Assembly: GCA_023301765.1 (NCBI GenBank)
Contig: JALZUC010000002.1
Span: 1 to 64,000 of the forward strand
From: Akkermansiaceae bacterium
GTDB taxonomy: Bacteria; Verrucomicrobiota; Verrucomicrobiia; Verrucomicrobiales; Akkermansiaceae
DNA length: 64,000 nt
Direction: 5' to 3'
Positions within the stretch are counted from its first letter, which is position 1. Each line of letters opens with the position of its first letter. Of this stretch, positions 45,401 through 55,109 are shown piece by piece. The notes beneath the pieces are model-generated. The model saw only the letters and a program-made list of their open reading frames with translations, ran no database searches and was not told the DNA's origin. A program made the translations under genes and the position numbers.

Positions 45401-46993
45401 ATGATTACCAAAATCAAACAAGCCCTAGGCCTAGGTACTCCCACACCCCTAGAAGGCACATCTCTCGTTATTAACTCAGAAAGACTCGAGCGCCGCGTAG
45501 CACTCATCGAAGAAGGTTCACTTGAAGAATACAACATCGAACGTGAGGGAGACCTCAATATCGTAGGGGGTATTTTTAAAGGCACCGTAAAAAATATCGA
45601 ACCAGGCCTAAAAGCCATGTTTGTAGATATCGGCCTAGATAAAAATGCCTTTCTTCACTTCTGGGACGCCATACCTGCCGCACTCGATAGCGGGCTAGAG
45701 GAAATCCAGCGCGATGGCCAAAAGAAGAAAAAGCAAAAACCAAAACGCATTACCTCAAAAGACATTCCCAGCATATACCCACAAGGATCTGAAATTATGA
45801 TTCAGGTCTCCAAGGGCCCCATAGGAAATAAAGGCCCTCGTGTGACCACTAACATCTCCCTAGCTGGACGCTACCTCGTTCTCATGCCCTACTCAGACCA
45901 GTTTGGTATATCACGTAAGGTAGATGACCCTAAAGAGCGTCAGCGCCTACGCCGTATCATGCAGAAACTACAAGTGCCTGAAGGTATGGGCATCATCATG
46001 CGCACCGTAGCCACTGGCCAGCGTGCACGCCACTTCGTCCGTGATCTGGCCATGCTCCTAGAGCAGTGGTACGCCGTAGAAGATAAACGTGATAATAACC
46101 CAGCCCCCATCTGTGTATTCCGTGAGCCAGACCTCATAGAGCGCAGCGTTAGAAGCTTCCTCACTGATAATCTAGGTCAAGTCATCTGTGATGATGAGCA
46201 GATGACCACCCAGATGCGCGAACTCGCCGGCCGTATCTCGCGCCGTGCCAAGCGCCGTATCTACCACTACCCTAGCAGACAATCTATCTTTGGGAAAATC
46301 GGTATACAAAAACAGATCGACGAAGCGTTCTCTCGCCAAGTCTGGCTTAAATGTGGCGGCTACCTTGTCATTGATGAAACCGAGGCCATGATCACCGTAG
46401 ACGTAAACACGGGCCGGAACAAAGGCTCTAAAGACGTCGATAAAATGCTACTGGAAACCAACGTCGAAGCCGCTGAAGAAGTAGCTCGCCAGCTACGACT
46501 CAGAAACATCGGTGGCCTAGTAGTCGTAGACTTCATTGACATGCGTCACCGCCGTGATCAGCAAGCCGTTTACCGAGCCATGCGCGAGCGCCTCAAACGA
46601 GATAAGGCAAAGACTCAAGTACTCCAGATCTCATCCATTGGGCTTATGGAAATGACGCGCCAACGTTTAAATGAATCACTACGCGATAGCCTACTAGAAC
46701 CATGTCCATACTGTCAGGGCCGTGGCCGAGTAAAAACTCCTATGACCATGAGTGTAGAAGTGCAGCGTGCACTAAACACAGTCATACAGCGTGGTGAAGG
46801 AAACCTAGGAGACCTCATCATTGTCGTTAGTACAGAGGTGCTTAACCGCTTTAAAAATGAAGACTCAAACCTCTTTATTGAACTTGAGCGCGCGCACAGC
46901 GGCCGTCTTATCTTCCGCACGGACCCAACACTTCACCGTGAACGCTTCGCCATTATTGATTCAGAGACTGAGAAAAACCTCCACCAAGCCTAA
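45401..46993 (+). CDS. rng: Ribonuclease G/E-family endoribonuclease
   Basis: A 530-residue enzyme that cleaves single-stranded AU-rich RNA and matures 16S rRNA. It has an S1-like domain near the N-terminus, the catalytic DNase I-like part with ITVDVNTGRNKGSKDVDKML and VVVDFIDM (metal-binding aspartates), and the zinc link CPYCQGRGRVKTP. The length fits RNase G rather than the longer RNase E with scaffold tail. It closes the mreBCD-mrdA run, as mre-linked rng does in proteobacteria. The frame stays open for 116 codons after its TAA. Confidence 0.95.
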   Translation: MITKIKQALGLGTPTPLEGTSLVINSERLERRVALIEEGSLEEYNIEREGDLNIVGGIFKGTVKNIEPGLKAMFVDIGLDKNAFLHFWDAIPAALDSGLEEIQRDGQKKKKQKPKRITSKDIPSIYPQGSEIMIQVSKGPIGNKGPRVTTNISLAGRYLVLMPYSDQFGISRKVDDPKERQRLRRIMQKLQVPEGMGIIMRTVATGQRARHFVRDLAMLLEQWYAVEDKRDNNPAPICVFREPDLIERSVRSFLTDNLGQVICDDEQMTTQMRELAGRISRRAKRRIYHYPSRQSIFGKIGIQKQIDEAFSRQVWLKCGGYLVIDETEAMITVDVNTGRNKGSKDVDKMLLETNVEAAEEVARQLRLRNIGGLVVVDFIDMRHRRDQQAVYRAMRERLKRDKAKTQVLQISSIGLMEMTRQRLNESLRDSLLEPCPYCQGRGRVKTPMTMSVEVQRALNTVIQRGEGNLGDLIIVVSTEVLNRFKNEDSNLFIELERAHSGRLIFRTDPTLHRERFAIIDSETEKNLHQA

Positions 46994-47005
46994 CAAAATA
47001 ATACC

Positions 47006-47344
47006 ATCGCTAAGAGTAAAACCATTCAGATTGATGAAGTAGTCACAGGTGACAAACCCTCATCAAATCAAGAAACTCGTTCTAGACCCACTAGTCGGAG
47101 ATTTGGCGCTGCATCCGCCTCTGCACCAGAAGATCTATTTACCAGCCTCAGAAAGTCTCTGGGCTGGAAAACGCGACTCACCCTCTGGGGCACTCAGCAG
47201 TTTCTCTACCTTCGCAGTAAACCATGGGGGAAATGGGTCATCATACCACTCACCCTGTGCGCTGTGATCTTAGCTATCCCAGTAGCACTGATATTCATTA
47301 TCATAATGGTTACCCGTTCATTTCTACGCTCATTCTCACGGTAG
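47006..47344 (+). CDS. Small membrane protein frame without an ATG/GTG/TTG start
   Basis: In the same frame as rng and separated by its TAA plus four codons, 112 codons remain open to TAG at 47342. From ATC at 47006 the product begins (I/M)AKSKTIQIDEVVTGDKP and goes on to a basic linker (GWKTRLTLWGTQQ). It ends in a hydrophobic helix (VIIPLTLCAVILAIPVALIF) with a basic tail. This looks like a real tail-anchored protein. No ATG, GTG or TTG precedes the helix in frame. ATC as start, a mutated ATG, or stop-codon read-through of rng are the options. Confidence 0.5.
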   Translation: MAKSKTIQIDEVVTGDKPSSNQETRSRPTSRRFGAASASAPEDLFTSLRKSLGWKTRLTLWGTQQFLYLRSKPWGKWVIIPLTLCAVILAIPVALIFIIIMVTRSFLRSFSR

Positions 47345-47398
47345 AGCATCCCCATTCGGACGCTGGACAAATCCGCCTTTATTTTTAAGCTCCATATC

Positions 47399-48361
47399 GT
47401 GAGCCTCACTCTGCACTCAGACTTTTTAAAACTCCAGAACTCCGAGCCCTATCTACTCGGTATTTCTGGAGGTAGAGACTCCGTGGCCTTACTCCACCTA
47501 TTATTAGAAAATAATTATAGTAATCTAGTCCTCTGCCACCTTAACCATGGACTACGGGGCGAAGACGCTACCGGTGATGCTCAACTAGTCAGCGAACTGG
47601 CTGAAAAATACCAACTTCAAGCTGAACTCGGCCATACTGACATCAAATTATTAATGCAGCAAAATAGCCAGTCTATGGAGACTGCAGCACGTCATGCCAG
47701 ACACCAGTTTTTTGCACAATGCGCCATAAAGCATAACAGTTCAAACGTCCTCCTAGCTCATCATGCCGATGACCAGGCAGAGACAATACTCTTTAACCTG
47801 CTCCGTGGATCAGCAGGCCTACGAGGTATGTCCTACCAGACTCAATATAAAATCAATGGTATAGATATTCAGTTTCTCAGACCACTCTTAACTATATCGA
47901 GGGCTAACATAAACGCCTATCTGGAAGAGCATAACATCCTTTATCGTGACGACTCCACTAATGCGGAAGCCATCGCCACCAGAAACCGCCTCCGTAATGA
48001 AGCTATTCCATTATTAGAAAATATCATGGGCAGAGATATTCGGCAGCCACTCCTACGTGCAGAAAAAGTTATCAGCCTAAACGAGCTAGCACTAAAACAA
48101 GAGCTAGCTGGCTATCAGCTAAAGGACCCCCAAGGCCGCTTATTTCTTCCCACAATCCAGAGCCTCTCCCCCGCCCTCCAAAGAATAGCCCTGTATGATT
48201 ATTTTAAAGCTCATCAGGTCCCTGATATTAGTGACCGGCTCCTCACTCAGAGTCTAACATTACTAGAAAAAAATCCGGGGAAATCTAAAATAAACCTCCC
48301 TGGTGATTCTCACTTCCGTAGAAAAGAAAAACGTCTATTTATAGAAGGGAAAAAAAACTAG
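47399..48361 (+). CDS. tilS: tRNA(Ile)-lysidine synthetase
   Basis: ATP-dependent enzyme that changes C34 of the AUA-reading tRNA-Ile to lysidine. The PP-loop motif is LGISGGRDSVALLHLL (residues about 21-36; usually SGGxDS) and the second motif is HHADDQAETILFNLLRGSG-like. Length 320 corresponds to the catalytic and linker domains with a short C-terminal part. GTG start. dtd follows 4 bp later, so the two form a tRNA-quality pair. Confidence 0.94.
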   Translation: MSLTLHSDFLKLQNSEPYLLGISGGRDSVALLHLLLENNYSNLVLCHLNHGLRGEDATGDAQLVSELAEKYQLQAELGHTDIKLLMQQNSQSMETAARHARHQFFAQCAIKHNSSNVLLAHHADDQAETILFNLLRGSAGLRGMSYQTQYKINGIDIQFLRPLLTISRANINAYLEEHNILYRDDSTNAEAIATRNRLRNEAIPLLENIMGRDIRQPLLRAEKVISLNELALKQELAGYQLKDPQGRLFLPTIQSLSPALQRIALYDYFKAHQVPDISDRLLTQSLTLLEKNPGKSKINLPGDSHFRRKEKRLFIEGKKN

Positions 48362-48365
48362 CCGT

Positions 48366-48818
48366 ATGCGAGTAGTTATCCAAAGAGTATCAGAAGCTAG
48401 TGTGAGCATTCAGAATCAAATCTCTGAGAAAATCCAACGAGGACTCCTTGTTCTATTAGGTATTACTGAGGGTGACACCAGCGAAGACATTGACTGGCTA
48501 GTGAGAAAAATTACCAAAATGCGTATTTTCCCAGACACTGAAGGTAAAATGAACTTATGCCTTAGTGATATAGCAGGAGAACTTCTTATCGTCAGCCAAT
48601 TCACCCTCTATGCTAATAGTAAAAAAGGTAATAGGCCTTCATTTATAAGGTCTGCACACCCTGATACAGCCATCCCACTCTATAACGAATTCCTAACAAC
48701 AGCTGCGCAGGAACTTGGAAAACCCTGTGCCAGTGGTGAGTTCGGAGCTGACATGCAGATTACCCTTATTAATGACGGCCCCATCACCATCACGATGGAC
48801 TCCAAAGACCGCGAATAA
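48366..48818 (+). CDS. dtd: D-aminoacyl-tRNA deacylase
   Basis: Removes D-amino acids (and glycine from tRNA-Ala) wrongly attached to tRNA. The 150-residue protein matches throughout: MRVVIQRVSEASVSI at the start, LLIVSQFTLYANSKKGNRPSF with the SQFTL motif, and the cross-subunit motif N-D-G-P-I/V-T (NDGPITITMDS) near the end. It lies 4 bp behind tilS. Confidence 0.97.
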   Translation: MRVVIQRVSEASVSIQNQISEKIQRGLLVLLGITEGDTSEDIDWLVRKITKMRIFPDTEGKMNLCLSDIAGELLIVSQFTLYANSKKGNRPSFIRSAHPDTAIPLYNEFLTTAAQELGKPCASGEFGADMQITLINDGPITITMDSKDRE

Positions 48819-48822
48819 TCTC

Positions 48823-49848
48823 TTATTTTTTGAGCCTTACCGCTGTGCCGCAATACGTGCAGTAAATCCAGTTATACAATAAAGTATGTAGCGCCGTAGG
48901 TAAGATATAGCCTAATAGCGAAATACGGTGAGCCTTTCTATGTTTAAGACACTTCTTCGGAGCATATAACCGCTGCCCACAGATTCTACAGCGTGCACTT
49001 ACTCCCCAAAAAAGATAAGACACTGCAGATGCTAATAGAGCAGACGCAATACCTACCACATACCAAATTGTACTTTGCCCACTATAATACTCAAACAATA
49101 GTAACAATGGAATCATCACAAATGTGGCAATAAGTGACATAGTAACACATGTAGTACAAAATGCCGCCACCCTTACTCGGACAGGATTAGAATGTAAAAC
49201 ACCACGGATAAAACGTCTAGACTCTGGACTTAGCCCTTTGTTCAAATCTTTACTTACTGAAATCACCTCACGAGAAACCCCGCGCTCTAAGGGTTTAACT
49301 GAATGAGCCTCTACATCCATCTGGTCAAAACTACGGATTCTTGAAGTATCAAGTCCTCCCCCCTTCATAAACATCCTATTTTCTGGCTCCTCAGCCATTA
49401 CAACGGTGGCACTTAGCGTAACATTAGTATCCTGATCACTCTCACGCTCTGTTAAGCTCACAACCGCTGGTATACTCTTAACAGCAACCTCACTTTTTCT
49501 AACCACTGAATCAGGCAATAACTCAGCTGCATGGGGGACCGCTAGCATCACCGCCATGTCATTATCTTCTCTTAAATTAGCAACTTCAGCCCCTAGATTA
49601 ACTTCAGCCACATCTTTAACTACCTCCCCCAGTTCCGCGTCTGGTAAAAGAGCTTTCTGCCATTGCAATATTTGCTCAATAGTCGGTGTATTCTCTAAAA
49701 TAGAAAATTTATCATTAGCCTTTATCAGTTCAGGGTGAAGCTCCTTTACTTCCACAGAAGTAAGATCATCAACATCCAGATAACCTACCACCCCCAGTAA
49801 CTCTGTAGCATCACAGGGAATATCAAGGACATCTTGGATTTTTGGCAT
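48823..49848 (-). CDS. Membrane protein with DUF4332-like N-terminus and zinc-ribbon-like tail
   Basis: About 341 residues from the ATG at 49848. A TTG at 49872 would add eight. Residues 1-65 (IPCDATELLGVVGYLDVDDLTSVEV, then TIEQILQWQKAL) resemble the helix-hairpin-helix-like DUF4332 domain, followed by a low-complexity acidic linker. Two transmembrane helices lie near residues 225-270. The tail has CRICGQ, a CLKH pair, another hydrophobic segment and CTYCGT, which look like split zinc ribbons. Function unknown. It is tail-to-tail with dtd. Confidence 0.6.
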   Translation of the reverse strand: MPKIQDVLDIPCDATELLGVVGYLDVDDLTSVEVKELHPELIKANDKFSILENTPTIEQILQWQKALLPDAELGEVVKDVAEVNLGAEVANLREDNDMAVMLAVPHAAELLPDSVVRKSEVAVKSIPAVVSLTERESDQDTNVTLSATVVMAEEPENRMFMKGGGLDTSRIRSFDQMDVEAHSVKPLERGVSREVISVSKDLNKGLSPESRRFIRGVLHSNPVRVRVAAFCTTCVTMSLIATFVMIPLLLLFEYYSGQSTIWYVVGIASALLASAVSYLFWGVSARCRICGQRLYAPKKCLKHRKAHRISLLGYILPTALHTLLYNWIYCTYCGTAVRLKK

Positions 49849-49941
49849 AGGAGGGGAAGGTCTAAATCGCAACTAAAGTAGCGAATTAAACCTACGTAAC
49901 AAGCATCATCTCCAAGTGCTGCTCAAATAGTCACAATTATT

Positions 49942-52599
49942 TTAAAGAGTTTTATATATCGCCTGTAGCTGCTCTAATTTTTGACTCCATTCATCACGCC
50001 GCTCCTTTTCGCGCGCTACTAAAGCTTCTGGAGCTTTATCAACAAAAGCAGAGTTACCAAGCTTAGCATCACACTTTTTCACCTCACTTTCGATTTTTGA
50101 GATCTCCTTATCCAGTCTAGATTTCTCCGCCTCCATATCAATAAGTCCGTCAAGAGGGAGGTAAATTTCACCCACATTCGTTACGGCTGCAGGTGTTCCT
50201 TTCGGAGCATCATAAGTATCCTGAATCTGGATTTCACCACCAGCTAACAGGCCTAATACATCTGCCTCCACAGCCAACCATGAAGGAGCCTTGATAATAA
50301 TAAATTTTACATCCTTTCTCGCGGCCACATTATATTCAGCCTTAAGGTTACGCATACGTCCGGCTGTAGTATACACGGCCTCTGCACGAGTATCAGGCTC
50401 AGCCTGAGCGGAGACCAGAGACCCCATAGGGAGAAGCTTCTCCATGAGAAACTCCCCCTCCTTCACATAGCCCATACGCGCAGATAACTCCTCAGTAATA
50501 TGCGGCATATATGGATGAAGAAGCTGTAGATAACGCCCCATTACAGCGTCAAAGACAGCAAGCGTAGTATTCCGCGCCACCGCACTAGCAGAGTCACGTA
50601 AATCACCCTTCACCGCCTCTAAAAACTTATCGCAGAACTCACTCCAGAGGAAATCATAAAGTTGCTGCCCTACATCATTGAACCTATAGTCGGCATAAGA
50701 CTGCTCAAGACTGATAACGAGGGCATCTAACTTAGTAGCGATGTCTATGTGATACGGACGTAGCCCCTGCTCAGGTAGCAGACCCTTAAGGTCATCAGCC
50801 CCCTCAGCCATCTGGCGGAAACGGCAGGCATTATAAATTTTATTCGCAAAATTTCTACCCTCAGCCACCAGTGCTTCATCAAACCTAACATCTGTTCCTA
50901 TAGGTGCAGTTCTGAGTAAACCAAAGCGAAGTCCATCCGCTCCGTATTCATCCATAAGGTCGATAGGATCTGGTGAATTACCCAGCTGTTTGGACATCTT
51001 GCGTCCCTGATTATCGCGGATAATTGAAGTAAAGAAAACATTCTTAAATGGAATCTCATCCTTACAGTAGAAGCCAGCCATGATCATGCGGGCCACCCAG
51101 AAAAATATAATATCCGGCCCGGTAACAAGGTCAGCCGTAGGATAAAACTTCTTCTGTTCACCATCACTCATCGTAGCAAATGGCCACAACCAGGAACTAA
51201 ACCATGTATCCATAACATCCTCATCACGTACCCAGTTTTCAGTATCAACAGGAGGCTCAGCTCCTACATAAATATCTCCAGCCTGCATGTCTGCCACATC
51301 TAAAGATTCAGCAGCCAGAAGGTCTGCTGATTTCTCTTTCCTATACCATACAGGGATCTGGTGCCCCCACCATAGCTGCCGGCTAATACACCAGTCCTGA
51401 ATGTTCTCCATCCAGTTTGCATGTGTCTTAGCCCAGCGTGCAGGACGGTATTGAATATCACCACTAGCCACAGCATCAGCAGTCTGCTCCACACATGGAT
51501 ACCTGAGGAACCATTGCATCGAAATACGTGGCTCGATAGGCACATCTGCACGCTCTGAATACCCTACATTATTATCATACTCCTCAACCTTGATAAGAAG
51601 CCCTAGCTCATCAAGCTTCTCTGCTGCCTTTTTACGAGCTACAAAGCGATCTAAGCCATCAAGATCCGCACACTCAGGGCAGTTCACTGAGCCGTCAGCA
51701 TGCAGTATATCGATGATTTCAAGCTTATGGCGTTCGCCTATTTCAAAATCTGCCTTATCGTGTGCAGGAGTGATCTTCAGCGCACCCGTGCCAAACTCCA
51801 CATCCACGTGGTCATCTGCAATGATGGGGATCTCAGCTACCGGGAATGGACGACGCACCTTTTTTCCCACCAGACTTGCATAGCGTTCATCACTAGGGTT
51901 TACCGCCACAGCCACATCACCCATCACCGTTTCTGGGCGCGTAGTAGATATTTCAAGAAACTCACCGGGGCTATCCACCAGCTCATACTTCATAAAATAG
52001 AGCTTCGACTTTTTCGGTTTAGCGATAACCTCCTCATCTGAAAGTGCCGTCAATGAAACTGGACACCAGTTCACCATTCTTTTACCTCGATAGATAAGGC
52101 CATCATTAAAAAGTTTGGTGAAAATATCAGCCACCTGAGCTGAATAACTTTCATCCATCGTAAAACGCTCACGCTCCCAATCACAAGAACAACCAAGCCT
52201 CTTAAGTTGCTTGATGATGATACCTCCATGCTTTTCCTTCCAGTCCCACACACGCTCCAAAAATGGCTCACGTCCAAGATCACGCCGGGTCTTTCCCTCC
52301 TCCTCGCGTAGCTGTTTCTCAACCTTCGTTTGCGTAGCAATACCTGCATGGTCTGTACCTGGTAGCCATAGCACCTCCTTACCCTGCTGGCGGGCGCGGC
52401 GGGCAAGAATATCTTGAATCGTATTATTTAAAACATGCCCAAGGTGTAAAATCCCCGTTACGTTAGGTGGAGGGATCACAATAGCGTAACCCTCTTTTTC
52501 AGATGACTCATCTGCATGGAAACACTGATTCTCCAACCATGAAGAATACCACTTTTTTTCAACCTCCTGGGGTTCGTAAGCCTTGGCTAGTTCAGACAT
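49942..52599 (-). CDS. valS: Valyl-tRNA synthetase
   Basis: Class Ia synthetase of 885 residues with editing domain. HIGH motif PPNVTGILHLGHVL near residue 46. The KMSKS loop reads GRKMSKQLGNSPDP near 531, with Gln replacing the last Ser as in some families. The CP1 editing region (TTRPETVMGDVAVAVNP) is present. The C-terminal coiled-coil arm ends the protein (EKSRLDKEISKIESEVKKCDAKL). It stands alone; tsaD is divergent. Confidence 0.97.
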   Translation of the reverse strand: MSELAKAYEPQEVEKKWYSSWLENQCFHADESSEKEGYAIVIPPPNVTGILHLGHVLNNTIQDILARRARQQGKEVLWLPGTDHAGIATQTKVEKQLREEEGKTRRDLGREPFLERVWDWKEKHGGIIIKQLKRLGCSCDWERERFTMDESYSAQVADIFTKLFNDGLIYRGKRMVNWCPVSLTALSDEEVIAKPKKSKLYFMKYELVDSPGEFLEISTTRPETVMGDVAVAVNPSDERYASLVGKKVRRPFPVAEIPIIADDHVDVEFGTGALKITPAHDKADFEIGERHKLEIIDILHADGSVNCPECADLDGLDRFVARKKAAEKLDELGLLIKVEEYDNNVGYSERADVPIEPRISMQWFLRYPCVEQTADAVASGDIQYRPARWAKTHANWMENIQDWCISRQLWWGHQIPVWYRKEKSADLLAAESLDVADMQAGDIYVGAEPPVDTENWVRDEDVMDTWFSSWLWPFATMSDGEQKKFYPTADLVTGPDIIFFWVARMIMAGFYCKDEIPFKNVFFTSIIRDNQGRKMSKQLGNSPDPIDLMDEYGADGLRFGLLRTAPIGTDVRFDEALVAEGRNFANKIYNACRFRQMAEGADDLKGLLPEQGLRPYHIDIATKLDALVISLEQSYADYRFNDVGQQLYDFLWSEFCDKFLEAVKGDLRDSASAVARNTTLAVFDAVMGRYLQLLHPYMPHITEELSARMGYVKEGEFLMEKLLPMGSLVSAQAEPDTRAEAVYTTAGRMRNLKAEYNVAARKDVKFIIIKAPSWLAVEADVLGLLAGGEIQIQDTYDAPKGTPAAVTNVGEIYLPLDGLIDMEAEKSRLDKEISKIESEVKKCDAKLGNSAFVDKAPEALVAREKERRDEWSQKLEQLQAIYKTL

Positions 52600-52698
52600 G
52601 GCGCGGTTTTAGCCAAAGCCACCACTAATTGTAAAGGAAACTCACTCCTCATGTAAAAATGGCTGTTCATCATCGAAATTAGCAGTAGATATGCAGAC

Positions 52699-53730
52699 AT
52701 GCCCACGATGATCCTAGCCATCGAATCCAGCTGTGATGAAACAGCCGTAGCCATACTACGTCATACCCCTGAAAATGAGGTGGAAATACTCTCTTCAGAA
52801 ATCTCCTCACAGATAGACATCCACCGTGAGTTTGGCGGTGTAGTTCCAGAGCTAGCCAGTAGAAATCACTCGCTAAATCTTCGCCCCCTCATAGAGACGG
52901 CATTAGAAAATGCTCAGCTCAAAATACAGGATATTAGCGCCTTTGCTGCCACCTCTGGCCCCGGCCTCGCATCCTCACTTCTCGTTGGTAACACCACAGC
53001 CAAATCACTCTCTGTAGCCACCGGCACCCCATTTATATCCGTCAACCATATGGAAGGGCACCTGCTCTCCCCCTTCATAGAGCAGAAGAAACTCAGCTCG
53101 AACCTAGCCCTCATCGTCTCAGGAGGCCACACACTACTCATACACATGAAAGACTTTGGCGACTACCACCTACTCGGCAGCACCCGTGATGATGCCGCTG
53201 GAGAAGCCTATGATAAAGTCGGGAAAATGCTCGGGCTCCCCTACCCAGGAGGACCTGAAATTGAAAAACAAGCCAGAAACGGCTCACCTACCGCCTTTAG
53301 CTTTCCTCGGTCCATGATAAAAAACGGCCTCGATTTCTCCTTCTCTGGCCTTAAGACCGCCGTCCTCTACCAATTAGAAAAATTAGACCCAGCAGAAGGT
53401 CGCCCCCCAAAAGAGGCTATTCCAGATCTCTGCGCCTCATTTCAGGCCGCCGTTATCGATATACTTGTCACCAAGACTCTACGTGCCGCGCAATCATGTG
53501 GAGAAAAACTGATCACACTCTCCGGCGGAGTTTCCTGTAACCAAACACTACGCAAAGCCATGCAGGAAGCCTGTATGAAAAACGGACTAGAATTACTCAT
53601 CGCCCCCCCAGCCATGTCTACGGATAATGCTGCAATGATCGGATTTGTGGCACTACACAGTCACCTTCGTGGACATAACTCCAGTTTACACGAAGACATC
53701 AATCCCAATCTACGTCTCGCTCAGCACTAA
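52699..53730 (+). CDS. tsaD: tRNA N6-threonylcarbamoyladenosine transferase TsaD
   Basis: Transfers threonylcarbamoyl to A37 of ANN-decoding tRNAs with TsaB and TsaE. Motifs: LAIESSCDETAVAI (phosphate loop), the metal-binding VNHMEGHLLS, GGHTLLIHM, and the C-terminal SGGVSCNQTLR. Length 343 is normal. Neither tsaB nor tsaE is nearby. The OmpA-like gene starts within 100 bp downstream. Confidence 0.97.
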   Translation: MPTMILAIESSCDETAVAILRHTPENEVEILSSEISSQIDIHREFGGVVPELASRNHSLNLRPLIETALENAQLKIQDISAFAATSGPGLASSLLVGNTTAKSLSVATGTPFISVNHMEGHLLSPFIEQKKLSSNLALIVSGGHTLLIHMKDFGDYHLLGSTRDDAAGEAYDKVGKMLGLPYPGGPEIEKQARNGSPTAFSFPRSMIKNGLDFSFSGLKTAVLYQLEKLDPAEGRPPKEAIPDLCASFQAAVIDILVTKTLRAAQSCGEKLITLSGGVSCNQTLRKAMQEACMKNGLELLIAPPAMSTDNAAMIGFVALHSHLRGHNSSLHEDINPNLRLAQH

Positions 53731-53811
53731 ACCACGTAAATAGAGCCCTTGCACTCGTTTAAAAAAAACGCTAAACCCCCTCTACACCTAACGGCCCCAC
53801 ACCTTCCCACC

Positions 53812-55104
53812 ATGGATAATAACGATAAATCGCTAGCCACCCTACCCTCAGACCAGTCACCACAATCTGAGCCACACCCACACACACCATACCCCCAGGC
53901 AGCACCACTACGTGCAGGTGGAAATCAAGGCATCACTACAGCACTAATCGTAATCGTAGTCGCGCTACTCTTTATCCTCCTCATATTCTCTCTAAACAGC
54001 AATGGCCTCTTCGCGCAGAAAACAAAAGAAGACACCACCACTTTACTAGCGCGTAATGCTCAACTTCGAGCAGATGCAAATGCCGCCCGTCAGGCACAAG
54101 GACTGCCACCTTATCCAGATGGCGCAAATAGTGCCCGCACCATGGCTGATCGAATTCAGCGTGACGCCACCTCACTCGCATCACTCACCAGCCAATGGGA
54201 AAAAGAATTCGCCCGCAAAGATGAAGCCCTCCGCAAACTCGAAATGGAGCTATCAGCACACTCGCAAAACTCTCAGCAACTTTACGGCCAGATTGCAGAG
54301 CTGCAGAAACGTCTCGCGGCAGCTGGAGATGCCAGCACACAGGTCATTAGTCTAAAAAACAACCTTCAGGACTCTCAAAATCAAATCAGCCTCCTCCGCC
54401 AGCAACTAGACACCCATCAAGGCCGCCCCACCAACGATCAACTTGCCGCCCTCAATCAACAACTGCAAGCCAGCGAAGACAGGGCCCAAAAGCTAACACT
54501 ACAAATTGATGGTCTATTAAAATCTAAACAAGACAGCGTAGAACTTAATAAATATAACGAAGCACTGGCTGAGTTAGAAAAAATTCGCCCACTAGTTAAT
54601 ACTCAACGGTATGAAATCCAGCGCCTACGAGCACTACTAGACAGGTCTAATCTCTTTATCGACTCCTACAAAGACCTCCCGGCCGAAGCAGCCACTCTCT
54701 TCGAACGCCTTCGCGGACTAGAAGAAACCAACCCTCAGCAGCTAGCCTCAGCCTACCAAAGTATAGGAAAGGCACTTAACGCACGTATCGTTCACCGTCA
54801 GACATTCTCTGTAGGCTCCTCGCAAGTCCCGTTCACTCGTGAAGCTATCATACGTGAAGCAATCACTAAAAATAAAGGCACCCAGAGCTTTTACCTCGTA
54901 GTAGGCTACGCATCACAAACAGGTGGTAAAGAGGCTAACCGCGAACTCTCCGCCAAGCGTGCCACCACAGTAGCATCCATGGTAAACACGATCAAAGATA
55001 GCGGCCAACAAGTAAAAGCCGTCTACCTTGGAGAAACAAAACGTTTCTCCGCAGAGGACAATCAGGCGAACCAAATCTGCGAAGTCTGGGAAATCAAAAA
55101 GTAG
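53812..55104 (+). CDS. Membrane-anchored coiled-coil protein with OmpA-like C-terminus
   Basis: About 430 residues. The TTG at 53749 is a less likely start. A proline-rich cytoplasmic N-terminus is followed by one transmembrane helix (about residues 44-64) and a long coiled coil (about 85-280, heptads such as LQDSQNQISLLRQQLDTHQ). The C-terminal domain reads YLVVGYASQTGGKEANRELSAKRATTVASMV, resembling the OmpA peptidoglycan-binding fold, though its final NRR motif is altered to NQICEVWEI. It may link the inner membrane to the wall. Confidence 0.7.
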   Translation: MDNNDKSLATLPSDQSPQSEPHPHTPYPQAAPLRAGGNQGITTALIVIVVALLFILLIFSLNSNGLFAQKTKEDTTTLLARNAQLRADANAARQAQGLPPYPDGANSARTMADRIQRDATSLASLTSQWEKEFARKDEALRKLEMELSAHSQNSQQLYGQIAELQKRLAAAGDASTQVISLKNNLQDSQNQISLLRQQLDTHQGRPTNDQLAALNQQLQASEDRAQKLTLQIDGLLKSKQDSVELNKYNEALAELEKIRPLVNTQRYEIQRLRALLDRSNLFIDSYKDLPAEAATLFERLRGLEETNPQQLASAYQSIGKALNARIVHRQTFSVGSSQVPFTREAIIREAITKNKGTQSFYLVVGYASQTGGKEANRELSAKRATTVASMVNTIKDSGQQVKAVYLGETKRFSAEDNQANQICEVWEIKK

Positions 55105-55109
55105 AACAG

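Noticed and set aside
47049-47267. 72-codon frame starting at ATG
   Set aside because: It is in a different frame from the better 112-codon membrane-protein reading (47006-47344) and shows no protein-like features.
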